Of a stretch of DNA of 64,000 bases, positions 1-7,275 are shown piece after piece. The notes under the pieces were generated by a model. The model worked only from the letters and a program-made list of their open reading frames with translations. It had not been told where the DNA came from and made no database searches. Where the stretch lies: contig NZ_FRAB01000004.1 of the NCBI RefSeq assembly GCF_900142195.1, positions 208,195 to 272,194 of the forward strand, written 5' to 3'. This stretch comes from Paraburkholderia terricola (GTDB lineage Bacteria; Pseudomonadota; Gammaproteobacteria; Burkholderiales; Burkholderiaceae). The first letter of the stretch is position 1. Each line of letters opens with the position of its first letter. Made by a program: the position numbers and the translations under genes.

Positions 1-2006
1 ATCAGCAGGACGATCAGCACGAGAAAGCTGTGCATCAGATAGACGGCGATGCGGCCCGTCTGAAGCAAGCCGGCCAGCGCCGCGATGCGCTTGATCAGCC
101 GTTCGAGCGGCTCGTAAATCAGCGCCCACGCGCGATCGGTCACGCTCACGCTGTATATCGGCTGGCTGTCGAATGGCGAAGGCAGCCGCCGTTCGATCCT
201 GAAGAGCGGCGCGAAGATTTCCCGGATCGGCTGCCCGAAGCCTTCCGCCGTGTCCTGCATGCGCGCGGTCCCGAACGGATAGCCGCAGGCCCAGGGCGCG
301 GCCCGCCGCAGGCGCCCATGGTAGAGACGCCGCACCAGCAGCCACGCGAGCGCGCAACAGGCAAGGAAGAACAGCAGGAACACCGCCGGCATGTAGCTGG
401 CCCGGTCCACGCTAGTGGGCGCGAGCAGCAGCCAGCCATTGCGTGCGACGGCCGGCCCGATGCCGGCGTCCACCAGCATCCGCGTGACGCGGTCCAGAAC
501 GGCCACGAATTGCACCGGCAGCAGTCCGAGCAGCACGCATATCGCGGCCAGCCATGCGAAGCCGACCCGCTCCCACGGCGTGGCGTCGCGGGCCTCGCTC
601 AGCTTCGCCTCGCGCGGCTGGCCGAGAAAGACGATGCCGAAGAACTTGACCATGGTGTAGCCCGCGAGCGCGGCCACGAGCGCGATCAGCGCGGCGACGA
701 GCGGCACCACCATGTTCAGGAACGGGTCCGGCAAACCCGGCGTGAACAGGAAGCTTTGCAGCAACAGCCATTCGGAGACGAAGCCGCTCAACGGCGGCAG
801 CCCCGCGCTGGAAAGCGCGCCGACGAGCGCGGCCCATGCGGTCCAGGGCATGAAACGGATCAGGCCGCCGAGGCGCCCGAGATTGCGCTCGCCCGTGGCA
901 TGAAGCACGGAACCGGTGCCGAGAAACAGCAGACTCTTGAAGGCGGCGTGGCTCGCGATCTGATAGAGCAGGGCTGTCAACGATAAGGCGGCGAGCGCCG
1001 TCATTCCGTACGCGCGAAACAGGATCGCGAGCCCCATGCTGACGAACATCAACCCGATGTTGTCGATCGACGAGTACGCCAGCAGGCGCTTCATGTCCGT
1101 CTGAATCGCGCTGAACACGACGCCGAAGAGCGCGGAGAAGAGCCCGAGTATCAGCATGAGCACGCCCCACCAGGCAATCTGCACGTGCAGCAGATCGAAC
1201 ACCGTGCGCAGCACGCCGTACAGCCCCGCCTTGAGGACGAACCCGCTGAGCAGCGCCGAGACCGGCGAGGGCGCCGCCGGATGCGCCTCGGGCAGCCAGA
1301 CGTGCAGCGGGACAATGCCCGCCTTCGTGCCGAAGCCGAACAGCGCCAGCACAAACGCGACCGACGCCCAGAACACGTCCAGATGCTGCGCGCGCATGTT
1401 GGCGAACGTGTAGTCGCCGGTATTGGCTTGCAACAGGCCGAAGCACAGCAGCAGCGCGAGCGCGCCGACGTGCGAGATCAGGAAGTAGAGCCAGGCCGCC
1501 CGGCGGATGTCGGCGAAGCGGTGGTTGGTCATGACGAGGAAGGTGGCCGATACCGTCATGGTTTCCCATGCCACCATGAAGCAATAGGCATCGTCGGCGA
1601 GCAGGAGGAGCGCCATGCTCGCGAGGCACACGTGATATTCGAAGCACAGCAGGCCCGGCGGCGTGCCCTCGCCCTTGCGGAAGTAGCCGGCGGAGAAGGC
1701 GCTCACGCCCGTGCTCACCACGCCGAGCACGCACAGGAAATAGGCGGACAGGCCGTCGAGCCGAAGATGGAAGGGCAGGTCCGGCAGCCCGAGCGGCAGG
1801 ACGATCTGCCGGGGACCGGCAAAGACGCCCGCGAGGCCGAGCCCGCACAGCAGCAGCCCGAACACCGCGCCGGCTGGAAACAGCCCGTGCGCCACCACGC
1901 GGGTGCGGCGCAGGCTTGCCAGCCCCGCGACCCCGATGACGAGCCAGCCCGCGATCACGAGCAGCACGTAGTGGATGACCAGCGGGGTGAACTGCGCGTG
2001 TTCCAT
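1..2006 (-). CDS. hyfB: Hydrogenase-4 component B-like membrane subunit (partial, 3' end outside window)
   Basis: The reading frame is open from the ATG at 2006 to the window edge, giving about 668 residues, close to the roughly 670 of E. coli HyfB, so only the last residues are missing. The protein is almost entirely hydrophobic helices of the NuoL/NuoM/MrpD proton-translocating family. Conserved charged positions lie in the middle helices, for example the block reading FGTKAGIVPLHVWLPEAHP, which is the family's proton-channel segment. It would act in the inner membrane as the proton-pumping or antiport module of a hydrogenase-4/formate hydrogenlyase-like complex. The remaining hyf-like genes should lie to the left, beyond the window. 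Family assignment is firm; the exact electron donor is not shown here. Confidence 0.85.
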   Translation of the reverse strand, partial: MEHAQFTPLVIHYVLLVIAGWLVIGVAGLASLRRTRVVAHGLFPAGAVFGLLLCGLGLAGVFAGPRQIVLPLGLPDLPFHLRLDGLSAYFLCVLGVVSTGVSAFSAGYFRKGEGTPPGLLCFEYHVCLASMALLLLADDAYCFMVAWETMTVSATFLVMTNHRFADIRRAAWLYFLISHVGALALLLCFGLLQANTGDYTFANMRAQHLDVFWASVAFVLALFGFGTKAGIVPLHVWLPEAHPAAPSPVSALLSGFVLKAGLYGVLRTVFDLLHVQIAWWGVLMLILGLFSALFGVVFSAIQTDMKRLLAYSSIDNIGLMFVSMGLAILFRAYGMTALAALSLTALLYQIASHAAFKSLLFLGTGSVLHATGERNLGRLGGLIRFMPWTAWAALVGALSSAGLPPLSGFVSEWLLLQSFLFTPGLPDPFLNMVVPLVAALIALVAALAGYTMVKFFGIVFLGQPREAKLSEARDATPWERVGFAWLAAICVLLGLLPVQFVAVLDRVTRMLVDAGIGPAVARNGWLLLAPTSVDRASYMPAVFLLFFLACCALAWLLVRRLYHGRLRRAAPWACGYPFGTARMQDTAEGFGQPIREIFAPLFRIERRLPSPFDSQPIYSVSVTDRAWALIYEPLERLIKRIAALAGLLQTGRIAVYLMHSFLVLIVLL

Positions 2007-2424
2007 CGACGTTGTCTCCAATACCGTCAAAGGTTCTGTTCAGCGGGCAGCGTGTCTGATGAAGAGTATCCCGAAACCGCCTCCAGCCGGTGACGATCTT
2101 CCATTTCGTTGACATGGCGGCATGGCGAGCGGCTCGTGATGCGGCGCGCTGTTCACCGTCAGTGGCGCTGTTTCGCTGGAGGACATCAGGTTAGCAGTTG
2201 ATGATAATTGCGTTATCATCCTAGCAGTTTTATCGTTCCAGTTCCACGCGCGATGACCCGTCGGTGTGCGCATAAAGTGCGCCGCGAGTGCGCCGCGTCG
2301 GTTCCGCGCATTGGCAATGCGACCTTGCCGCGCGCGTGGAATGTCAGAAGCTCCAGCTTGCCGCGCCGGTCCCTCTCACGCCCAACGCGCGGTTCGGACA
2401 GGCGAATCTTCGAATCGATACCCA
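2007..2424. other. Divergent intergenic region between hyfB and the DUF1275 gene
   Basis: About 420 bases with no convincing gene. It holds the start region of the leftward hyf operon and, at 2200-2220, a near-perfect inverted repeat that recurs upstream of the gene at 3376. Short GTG- or ATG-started frames upstream of 2425 in the DUF1275 frame have no family-like residues and are treated as untranslated leader. Confidence 0.6.
2200..2220. promoter_or_regulatory. Inverted repeat, candidate operator (copy 1)
   Basis: Arms GATGATAA and TTATCATC are separated by five bases (TTGCG). The same seven-base arms ATGATAA/TTATCAT with a five-base spacer occur again at 3271-3289. It resembles a Fur-type TGATAAT-N-ATTATCA box in base content, but the half-sites are two bases further apart, so the cognate regulator is uncertain. 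It lies about 200 bases upstream of the DUF1275 gene. Confidence 0.6.
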
Positions 2425-3186
2425 ATGCCAGCACACTATTTCCGCGCTCTGACGGGAAAGGACCGCAGCGCCGAGGCCAACAGGCAGCTCGGCTTCTCGC
2501 TTGCGTTCGTGGCTGGCGCGACCAATGCCGGTGGTTTTCTCGCGGTGAAGCAGTACACGTCGCATATGAGCGGCGTGATATCCGCGATCGCCGACCAGGC
2601 CGCGTTGGGCGACCTGTCGCTGGCGCTGGCGGGCGTCGGATCGCTGATCTCGTTCCTGCTGGGCGCTGCCTCGTCGTCCGTGCTCGTCAATTGGGGGCGG
2701 CGCAGGCGGCTGAACAGCCAGTACGCGTCGCCCTTGCTGATCGAAGCCGTTCTACTGCTGTGCTTCGGGCTGCTCGGCAGCCATCTGGCCGTATGGGAAA
2801 CCCTGTTCGTGCCCGCGGCCGTCGTGCTGCTGTGCTTCATCATGGGGCTGCAGAACGCGATGATCACCAAGCTCTCCGGCGCGGAAATCCGCACCACTCA
2901 CATGACGGGCATCGTGACGGATATCGGTATCGAGCTCGGCAAGCTGTTCTACTGGAATTCGTCGAAGGCAGGGCCGGCGGAGCCGGTCGTGCTCGCCAAT
3001 CGCGCCAGGCTGAAGGTGCATCTGACGATGCTTGCGATGTTCTTTGCCGGCGGCGTGACCGGGGCGATGGGCTTCAAGCACATTGGATACGCCTCCACCG
3101 TGCCGCTCGCGGGCATGCTGATCGTGCTCGCCATCGTTCCTTTCATCGACGACCTGCGCGAGCGCGTTTATCGCCTCGACCGATAG
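2425..3186 (+). CDS. DUF1275 / YoaK-family membrane protein
   Basis: A 253-residue integral membrane protein with about six hydrophobic segments. The family-typical N-terminal block reads LGFSLAFVAGATNAGGFLAV, and a later conserved segment (MGLQNAMITKLSGAEIRTTHMTG) marks DUF1275 (YoaK-type) proteins. Their role is not established; they are inner-membrane proteins sometimes discussed as transporters. The ATG at 2425 is chosen because the conserved domain begins within a few residues, although no strong ribosome binding site is visible. A frame extension back to about 2266 is open but does not look conserved. It shares an upstream inverted-repeat element with the next gene, so the two may be co-regulated. 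Confidence 0.8.
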   Translation: MPAHYFRALTGKDRSAEANRQLGFSLAFVAGATNAGGFLAVKQYTSHMSGVISAIADQAALGDLSLALAGVGSLISFLLGAASSSVLVNWGRRRRLNSQYASPLLIEAVLLLCFGLLGSHLAVWETLFVPAAVVLLCFIMGLQNAMITKLSGAEIRTTHMTGIVTDIGIELGKLFYWNSSKAGPAEPVVLANRARLKVHLTMLAMFFAGGVTGAMGFKHIGYASTVPLAGMLIVLAIVPFIDDLRERVYRLDR

Positions 3187-3270
3187 GCGGGGCGCCGGGG
3201 GAAGCGGCGCTTTTCGTGCGCAAACGCCCTCGGAACCGCCAGCCGGCACCGGCGGACAAGCCACTGTTCT

Positions 3271-3317
3271 ATGATAATGTCGTTATCATTGACTTATCCT
3301 GGTATGGTAACAATAAT
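3271..3317 (+). promoter_or_regulatory. Promoter with inverted-repeat operator (copy 2)
   Basis: The repeat ATGATAA-TGTCG-TTATCAT spans 3271-3289. Its right edge abuts a sigma70-like promoter: -35 TTGACT at 3289-3294, a 17-base spacer, and -10 AATAAT at 3312-3317. A protein bound to the repeat would contact the -35 region. The predicted transcript start near 3324 rules out the earlier in-frame ATGs of the following gene. Confidence 0.65.
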
Positions 3318-3375
3318 GCGACTCTCGGGCGAGAGCCTTGTCGGTCCCGTTTCGGGTTCAGGTGAGACGAGGAAA

Positions 3376-3849
3376 ATGCCTGCGTACGGCATGGGGGTGA
3401 ACGTGATTAATGCAGGTGTTCCGCTGCTGTCGCACGACTACACGCATCTCTATCTGCGGGACGTCATGGGGCAGCGCGGGCTGATCGTCGTCGGCGTGGG
3501 CAAGGCCGGCGAACGTGGATTCCAGATGCTGTACCGCTTCTCCAATATCTGCGACCGTCTCGAGCAATGCGGGATCAATGTGATCTTCGTTTATCAGAAG
3601 GAGTCGGCCCGTCACGTGCAGGACACGACCTCGCTGTTCGGCGCCCGCTACCGGCAAAGACCGTGTCTGTTTCTGGACGACGACGGCAAGTTTTTTGTCG
3701 GCCCGCCGCGTCCAAAATCGCTTCGCGCGATCTATCTGGATCGCGAAATGAAGCGGCTCGGCGCGGCCGAGTTCGCGCTGCGGGACGAAACGTGGGACGC
3801 GCTACTGCAGGCGTTCTTCGCGCAGGCGGCGGCAGGGTCGATGCATTGA
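3376..3849 (+). CDS. Hypothetical protein with thioredoxin/peroxiredoxin-like fold
   Basis: 157 residues, with no family recognised outright. The order of elements suggests a thioredoxin fold: a hydrophobic strand (LIVVGVG, about 36-42), a long helix (GFQMLYRFSNICDRLEQC), a second strand (NVIFVYQ), then RYRQRPCLFLDDDGKFF around 91-107, which resembles the cis-proline/beta-hairpin region of AhpC/TSA-like proteins. There is no CxxC pair and no obvious peroxidatic cysteine, so redox activity is unproven. The start at 3376 is chosen because it follows GACGAGGAAA and lies downstream of the promoter at 3289-3317; starts at 3271, 3304 or 3316 would overlap that promoter. A strong 11-bp hairpin follows the stop codon. 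Confidence 0.6.
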   Translation: MPAYGMGVNVINAGVPLLSHDYTHLYLRDVMGQRGLIVVGVGKAGERGFQMLYRFSNICDRLEQCGINVIFVYQKESARHVQDTTSLFGARYRQRPCLFLDDDGKFFVGPPRPKSLRAIYLDREMKRLGAAEFALRDETWDALLQAFFAQAAAGSMH

Positions 3850-3850
3850 G

Positions 3851-3877
3851 CCAGGGCGCGCGGGGAGCGCGCCCTGG
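3851..3877 (+). terminator. Strong GC hairpin after the 3376 gene
   Basis: An 11-bp perfect stem (CCAGGGCGCGC / GCGCGCCCTGG) with a five-base loop lies directly after the stop codon. No T-tract follows, so it may be an RNA 3'-end stabiliser or a weak terminator rather than a canonical one. Confidence 0.45.
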
Positions 3878-3922
3878 CGGCACGACACGACGCGGGTTGG
3901 AATCACATACGAGGGGGGCGGA

Positions 3923-4186
3923 GTGGTCGAAGCATCGGTTCAGGTGGATGGGCGCTGGGGTTTGAACGCGCACCAGTCGGCGCGGCTTGCCGTCAATGCC
4001 GCACGATTCGCCTGCGATATCGTCTGCATGGCGAACGGCCGGTCCGTCAATGCCAAGGACGTCATGTCGGTCATGTCGCTGCGGGTCAAACGGGGCGCGC
4101 ATGTGCGCATTCTGGCGACGGGGCCCGATGAGATCGTCGCGCTCGAGACGCTGTCGGCCATCGTGCAGTCGCAGCAATCCTGCTGA
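3923..4186 (+). CDS. HPr-like protein lacking the phosphorylated histidine
   Basis: 87 residues that align without gaps to HPr of the phosphotransferase system. The usual GLHxRPA motif reads G13-L14-N15-A16-H17-Q18-S19-A20, so the phosphoacceptor His15 is Asn and Arg17 is His. The regulatory region NGRSVNAKD matches the HPr Ser46 segment, with Asp at position 46. The C-terminal half (RGAHVRILATGPDE followed by a helix) is typical. It therefore cannot take phosphate from enzyme I in the usual way; by analogy with Crh-type HPr paralogues it may be a regulatory protein. Start is GTG at 3923 after a G-rich ribosome binding site. It is followed closely by the spermidine-synthase-like gene. Confidence 0.75.
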   Translation: MVEASVQVDGRWGLNAHQSARLAVNAARFACDIVCMANGRSVNAKDVMSVMSLRVKRGAHVRILATGPDEIVALETLSAIVQSQQSC

Positions 4187-4252
4187 GCGGCCAATGCGAA
4201 AGAGCGCACGCATCCCCGCCGAATGCCGCCGCGGCGAATTCCGGCCACAGCC

Positions 4253-5020
4253 ATGAACAGAAAGAGAAAGGCCAGCAAGCCGCTGGTCATACAGAACGAT
4301 CGGATCGTTTCACTGTACTTCGATGCGCGCGGCGTGCAGAGCACGATGTTTCGGCATGACCCCTATGCGCTCGCGCTCGGCTACACGCGCACCATGATGG
4401 GTTTTCTCCTGTTGCGGCCGGCCCCGCGCCGCATTTCGATGATCGGTCTGGGTGGCGGATCGCTGGCGAAATATTGCTACCGTCATTTGCCGGAGACGGC
4501 CATCACTGCCGTCGAAATCAATCCGGAGGTGATCGCGCTGCGCGACCAGTTTCATCTGCCGCCCGATGACGAACGGTTTCGCGTGGTATGTGCGGATGGC
4601 GCGCGGTTCGTCACCGGAACGGATCACCGGCCGGACGTTCTGCTGGTCGACGCTTTCAACGCCGACGGGTTGCCCGCCGAACTGGGCAGTACGACGTTCT
4701 ACGAGGCCTGCCGTCGCCGTTTGAGCGATGACGGCATGATGGTGGCGAATCTCGTGACGGACGAGCCGGACTTCCAGCGCTATCTGCGCGCTCTGAGGGA
4801 AGTCTTCGCGAACGCGGTGGCTCTCGCGCCGTCGGAGGGCAGCCAACATAACGTCACCGTGTTTGCATGGAAAGGAGCCGGGCAGGTTCCATCTCTTGCC
4901 GCGATGCTCGAACGGGCACGCGTACTCGAGCCGCGACATGCGGTCAATCTGCATGCCACGGCCACGCGCATCGAATACGGCAAAAGATTTGACTGGAATC
5001 GATACGGGCAGCCGCGTTGA
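4253..5020 (+). CDS. Spermidine synthase-like / SAM-dependent methyltransferase-fold protein
   Basis: 255 residues with a Rossmann methyltransferase fold of the spermidine-synthase family. The nucleotide-binding motif SMIGLGGGSLAKY is followed by AVEINPEVIALRD (the acidic residue that holds the ribose) and then VVCADGARFV. The aminopropyltransferase hallmark D-x-x-D-P-x-G-P is replaced by VDAFNADGLPAEL, and the protein is short, so it probably does not make spermidine by the standard reaction. Proteins of this kind are often annotated as fused or orphan spermidine synthases of unknown substrate. The ATG at 4253 is preferred over an upstream in-frame ATG at 4223. Confidence 0.7.
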   Translation: MNRKRKASKPLVIQNDRIVSLYFDARGVQSTMFRHDPYALALGYTRTMMGFLLLRPAPRRISMIGLGGGSLAKYCYRHLPETAITAVEINPEVIALRDQFHLPPDDERFRVVCADGARFVTGTDHRPDVLLVDAFNADGLPAELGSTTFYEACRRRLSDDGMMVANLVTDEPDFQRYLRALREVFANAVALAPSEGSQHNVTVFAWKGAGQVPSLAAMLERARVLEPRHAVNLHATATRIEYGKRFDWNRYGQPR

Positions 5021-5102
5021 GCGTGTTCGTCCGCGAGGCTTCAACGATCGGCCCCGCTTCAATGCCCGCCTTATCGAACGGGCGCATTCTCAAGGAAAGC
5101 AG

Positions 5103-5330
5103 ATGACAGCAGAAAGCGATAATCAAAGCAGTACCCTGACTCATGCCGCCAGTTGGGCGCTCGAGCGGCTTGCGCGGCAGCGATATGGCCGCGACGCGCC
5201 GGCGCTGAACTGGTCGGTTGCACAGGAATTGCGTAACGCGGGATATGTGTCGGTGCCGGCGAACGGGCGGGGCGCTGTGTCGATTACCGAGGCCGGCCAG
5301 AACTACCTGCGCGCCAGGGCCGTGCGCTAG
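5103..5330 (+). CDS. Small hypothetical protein
   Basis: 75 residues, starting at ATG 5103 after an AAGGAAAG ribosome binding site. The protein is mostly helical, with a central WALERLARQRYGRDAPALNW stretch and an end that looks like a small winged-helix piece (LRNAGYVSV...GAVSITEAGQNYLRA). No family is recognised and no function is proposed. It lies 82 bases downstream of the spermidine-synthase-like gene on the same strand and may be co-transcribed with it. Confidence 0.55.
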   Translation: MTAESDNQSSTLTHAASWALERLARQRYGRDAPALNWSVAQELRNAGYVSVPANGRGAVSITEAGQNYLRARAVR

Positions 5331-5507
5331 CAGCGCGCAGTTTGTTTTTCTCGAAGTGCTTCACGGCCGCATGATGACGGCGTATGAGCGAGTGGCCTGA
5401 GAAGCCGGCGGCGCGTGTGGCGTTGATGAGGCTTCGATGGTGGTGACTCGCATCGCGCCGTGTATTATAATCAAATTAACATATCTGAACTGGACGCCGC
5501 TCTCATC

Positions 5508-5705
5508 ATGGAAACGAAAAGCGCTCGACTCACGATTCTGATCGACCCGGTGAAGAAGGAAGCGTTCGAGAAATTGTGTGCCGCGCAGGACCTCACGCCC
5601 TCGCAAGTGGTGCGGCAATTGATTCGCGAATACCTCGAACAGCATGGCGTGACCTACAAGACGAAGAGTGTCATCGGCGCTCGCCCACGGCGAAAGAGCG
5701 AATGA
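5508..5705 (+). CDS. Ribbon-helix-helix (CopG/Arc-type) DNA-binding protein
   Basis: 65 residues with the RHH pattern: a basic ribbon strand (ARLTILIDP, residues 6-14), helix 1 (VKKEAFEKLCAAQ), and helix 2 after the TPSQ turn (VVRQLIREYLEQHG), ending in a basic tail. Such proteins bind DNA as dimers through the strand. No toxin gene lies beside it, so it is not obviously an antitoxin. Start is ATG 5508; a longer in-frame start at 5460 would run through the AT-rich promoter-like stretch containing TATAAT at 5466-5471, so the shorter form is preferred. Confidence 0.75.
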   Translation: METKSARLTILIDPVKKEAFEKLCAAQDLTPSQVVRQLIREYLEQHGVTYKTKSVIGARPRRKSE

Positions 5706-5888
5706 ACCGGAAGGTCTCATTGCGTAATACGCGCCCTGTTCTTCATCGAAATTCCCCCGCTTGTAACCAGACGTAACCCAGCAGGCGGCACCGCGATCTC
5801 GTGCATCAGTTATTACAAACTTGAAATACGCGGACTGCCGCCTTGCGCTATATTTCGCCCAACAACACATTCGTCAAAAGGGTGATCG

Positions 5889-6233
5889 ATGAAGTCCGTT
5901 CGTCTTGTTCCGCTTCTGATCGGGGTTTTCGCATTGGGCGCATCGGGTGCGGCAATGGCTGGTAGGGTCAACATCGGCGTCAATATCGGCATTCCCGCTC
6001 CGGTTTATGTCGCGCCGGCTCCCGTCTACGCACCGCCGCCGCCGCCGCCGCCCGTCGTGTATCAGCCGGCGCCAGTGTATTACGGCGCTCCGGCGGTCGT
6101 GATCGGCTGGCATGGCGACCGCTACTGGGACGGCCGCCGCTACTGGGCACGGAACGACTGGTATCGCCATCATCCTCCGGGCCGTTACGATTATGGCCGC
6201 AACCACTACGACAATCGGCGCGGCTGGCATTAA
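5889..6233 (+). CDS. Exported Pro/Tyr-rich YXWGXW-like envelope protein
   Basis: 114 residues. The N-terminal signal peptide (basic MKSVR, hydrophobic LVPLLIGVFALGASGAA, cleavage near AMA-G) is followed by a proline-tyrosine-rich segment with a seven-proline run, and then a C-terminal domain full of aromatic pairs (GDRYWDGRRYWARNDWYRHH). This composition is common in small periplasmic or outer-membrane-associated proteins of Burkholderiaceae; the function is unknown. It is a single-gene unit closed by a terminator. Confidence 0.75.
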   Translation: MKSVRLVPLLIGVFALGASGAAMAGRVNIGVNIGIPAPVYVAPAPVYAPPPPPPPVVYQPAPVYYGAPAVVIGWHGDRYWDGRRYWARNDWYRHHPPGRYDYGRNHYDNRRGWH

Positions 6234-6269
6234 GCGTTCAGACCGCGGTCGATGTCGCCGCGGAATCAG

Positions 6270-6310
6270 AAAACCGCCCGGAGCGAATCTCGCACCGGGC
6301 GGTTTTTTTT
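6270..6310 (+). terminator. Rho-independent terminator after the exported protein gene
   Basis: The stem ACCGCCCGG / CCGGGCGGT with a 12-base loop is followed by eight T residues. It ends the unit at 5889-6233 and lies tail to tail with fabI. Confidence 0.85.
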
Positions 6311-6357
6311 GCGCGTGCAATACCTTCGGCCATGCGCCCATGCGGCACAAGCAACGG

Positions 6358-7149
6358 TTATTCGGCCACGGCGGCCATTCCGCCCACCACCGCGCTAAAG
6401 CCGCTGTCCACGTGAACGATCTCCGCCGTCACGCCCGCCGCGAGATCCGACAGCAGGAAGGCCGCGGTATTGCCGACCTGTTCGATCGTCACGTTGCGCT
6501 TGAGCGGCGCGTTCTGCTCGACGAATTCGAGAATCTTGCCGAAGCCCTTGATGCCGCTCGCGGCCAGCGTCTTGATCGGGCCCGCTGAAATCCCGTTCAC
6601 GCGCACGCCCTTCGCGCCGAGCGACACCGCCAGATAACGCACACTCGCTTCGAGCGACGCCTTGGCGAGACCCATGGTGTTGTAGTTCGGAATCGCGCGT
6701 TCGGCGCCGAGGTAGCTCAGTGTGAGCAGCGACGCGTCGGGCGTGAACATGGATTGCGCGGCCTTGGCGAGCGCCGGGAAGCTGTATGCGGAGATGTCGT
6801 GCGCGATGCGGAAGTTCTCGCGCGTCATGCCGTCGAGAAAGTCGCCCGCGATCGCTTCGCGCGGTGCAAAGCCGATCGAATGGACGAGGCCGTCGAGGCC
6901 GTCCCAGCGCTCTTTCAGCGAGGCGAAGAGGGCGTCGATCTGCGCGTCGTCGGCGACGTCGCAGGGGAACACCAGGTCGCTGCCGAATTCGGTGGCGAAC
7001 TCGGTGATGCGGTCCTTGAAGCGCTCGCCGACATAGGTGAACGCCAGTTCGGCGCCTTCGCGCTTGCAGGCTTGCGCGATGCCGTACGCGATCGAACGGT
7101 TCGACAGCAGGCCGGTCAGCAGGATACGTTTGCCAGCGAGGAAGCCCAT
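6358..7149 (-). CDS. fabI: Enoyl-[acyl-carrier-protein] reductase (NADH)
   Basis: 263 residues of the short-chain dehydrogenase family, catalysing the last reduction in each cycle of type II fatty-acid elongation in the cytoplasm. The FabI nucleotide-binding motif [13 protein letters not shown] is at 13-25, and the catalytic residues Tyr146, Tyr156 and Lys163 (YNTMGLAK) fall at exactly the E. coli FabI numbers. Start is ATG 7149, after AGGAGAATTC; an upstream in-frame start at 7182 is not needed. It is transcribed divergently from the yejABEF operon. Confidence 0.96.
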   Translation of the reverse strand: MGFLAGKRILLTGLLSNRSIAYGIAQACKREGAELAFTYVGERFKDRITEFATEFGSDLVFPCDVADDAQIDALFASLKERWDGLDGLVHSIGFAPREAIAGDFLDGMTRENFRIAHDISAYSFPALAKAAQSMFTPDASLLTLSYLGAERAIPNYNTMGLAKASLEASVRYLAVSLGAKGVRVNGISAGPIKTLAASGIKGFGKILEFVEQNAPLKRNVTIEQVGNTAAFLLSDLAAGVTAEIVHVDSGFSAVVGGMAAVAE

Positions 7150-7275
7150 GAATTCTCCTGATAAGGTCTGCGCTTCGCGCACGCGAACGTGATGCGTTCG
7201 GAACGTGCGGATAGCGCGGGTTTATTAGGTAGAATTCTCTCACATTGCTCTTGCCCACTGACCAACAAGGCCCCT

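Noticed and set aside
412..2115. Long open frame on the minus strand inside the hydrogenase gene, in another frame
   Set aside because: It is very rich in Arg, Ala and Gly and is a GC-bias shadow. The true hyfB frame, starting at 2006, gives a hydrophobic NuoL-like protein.
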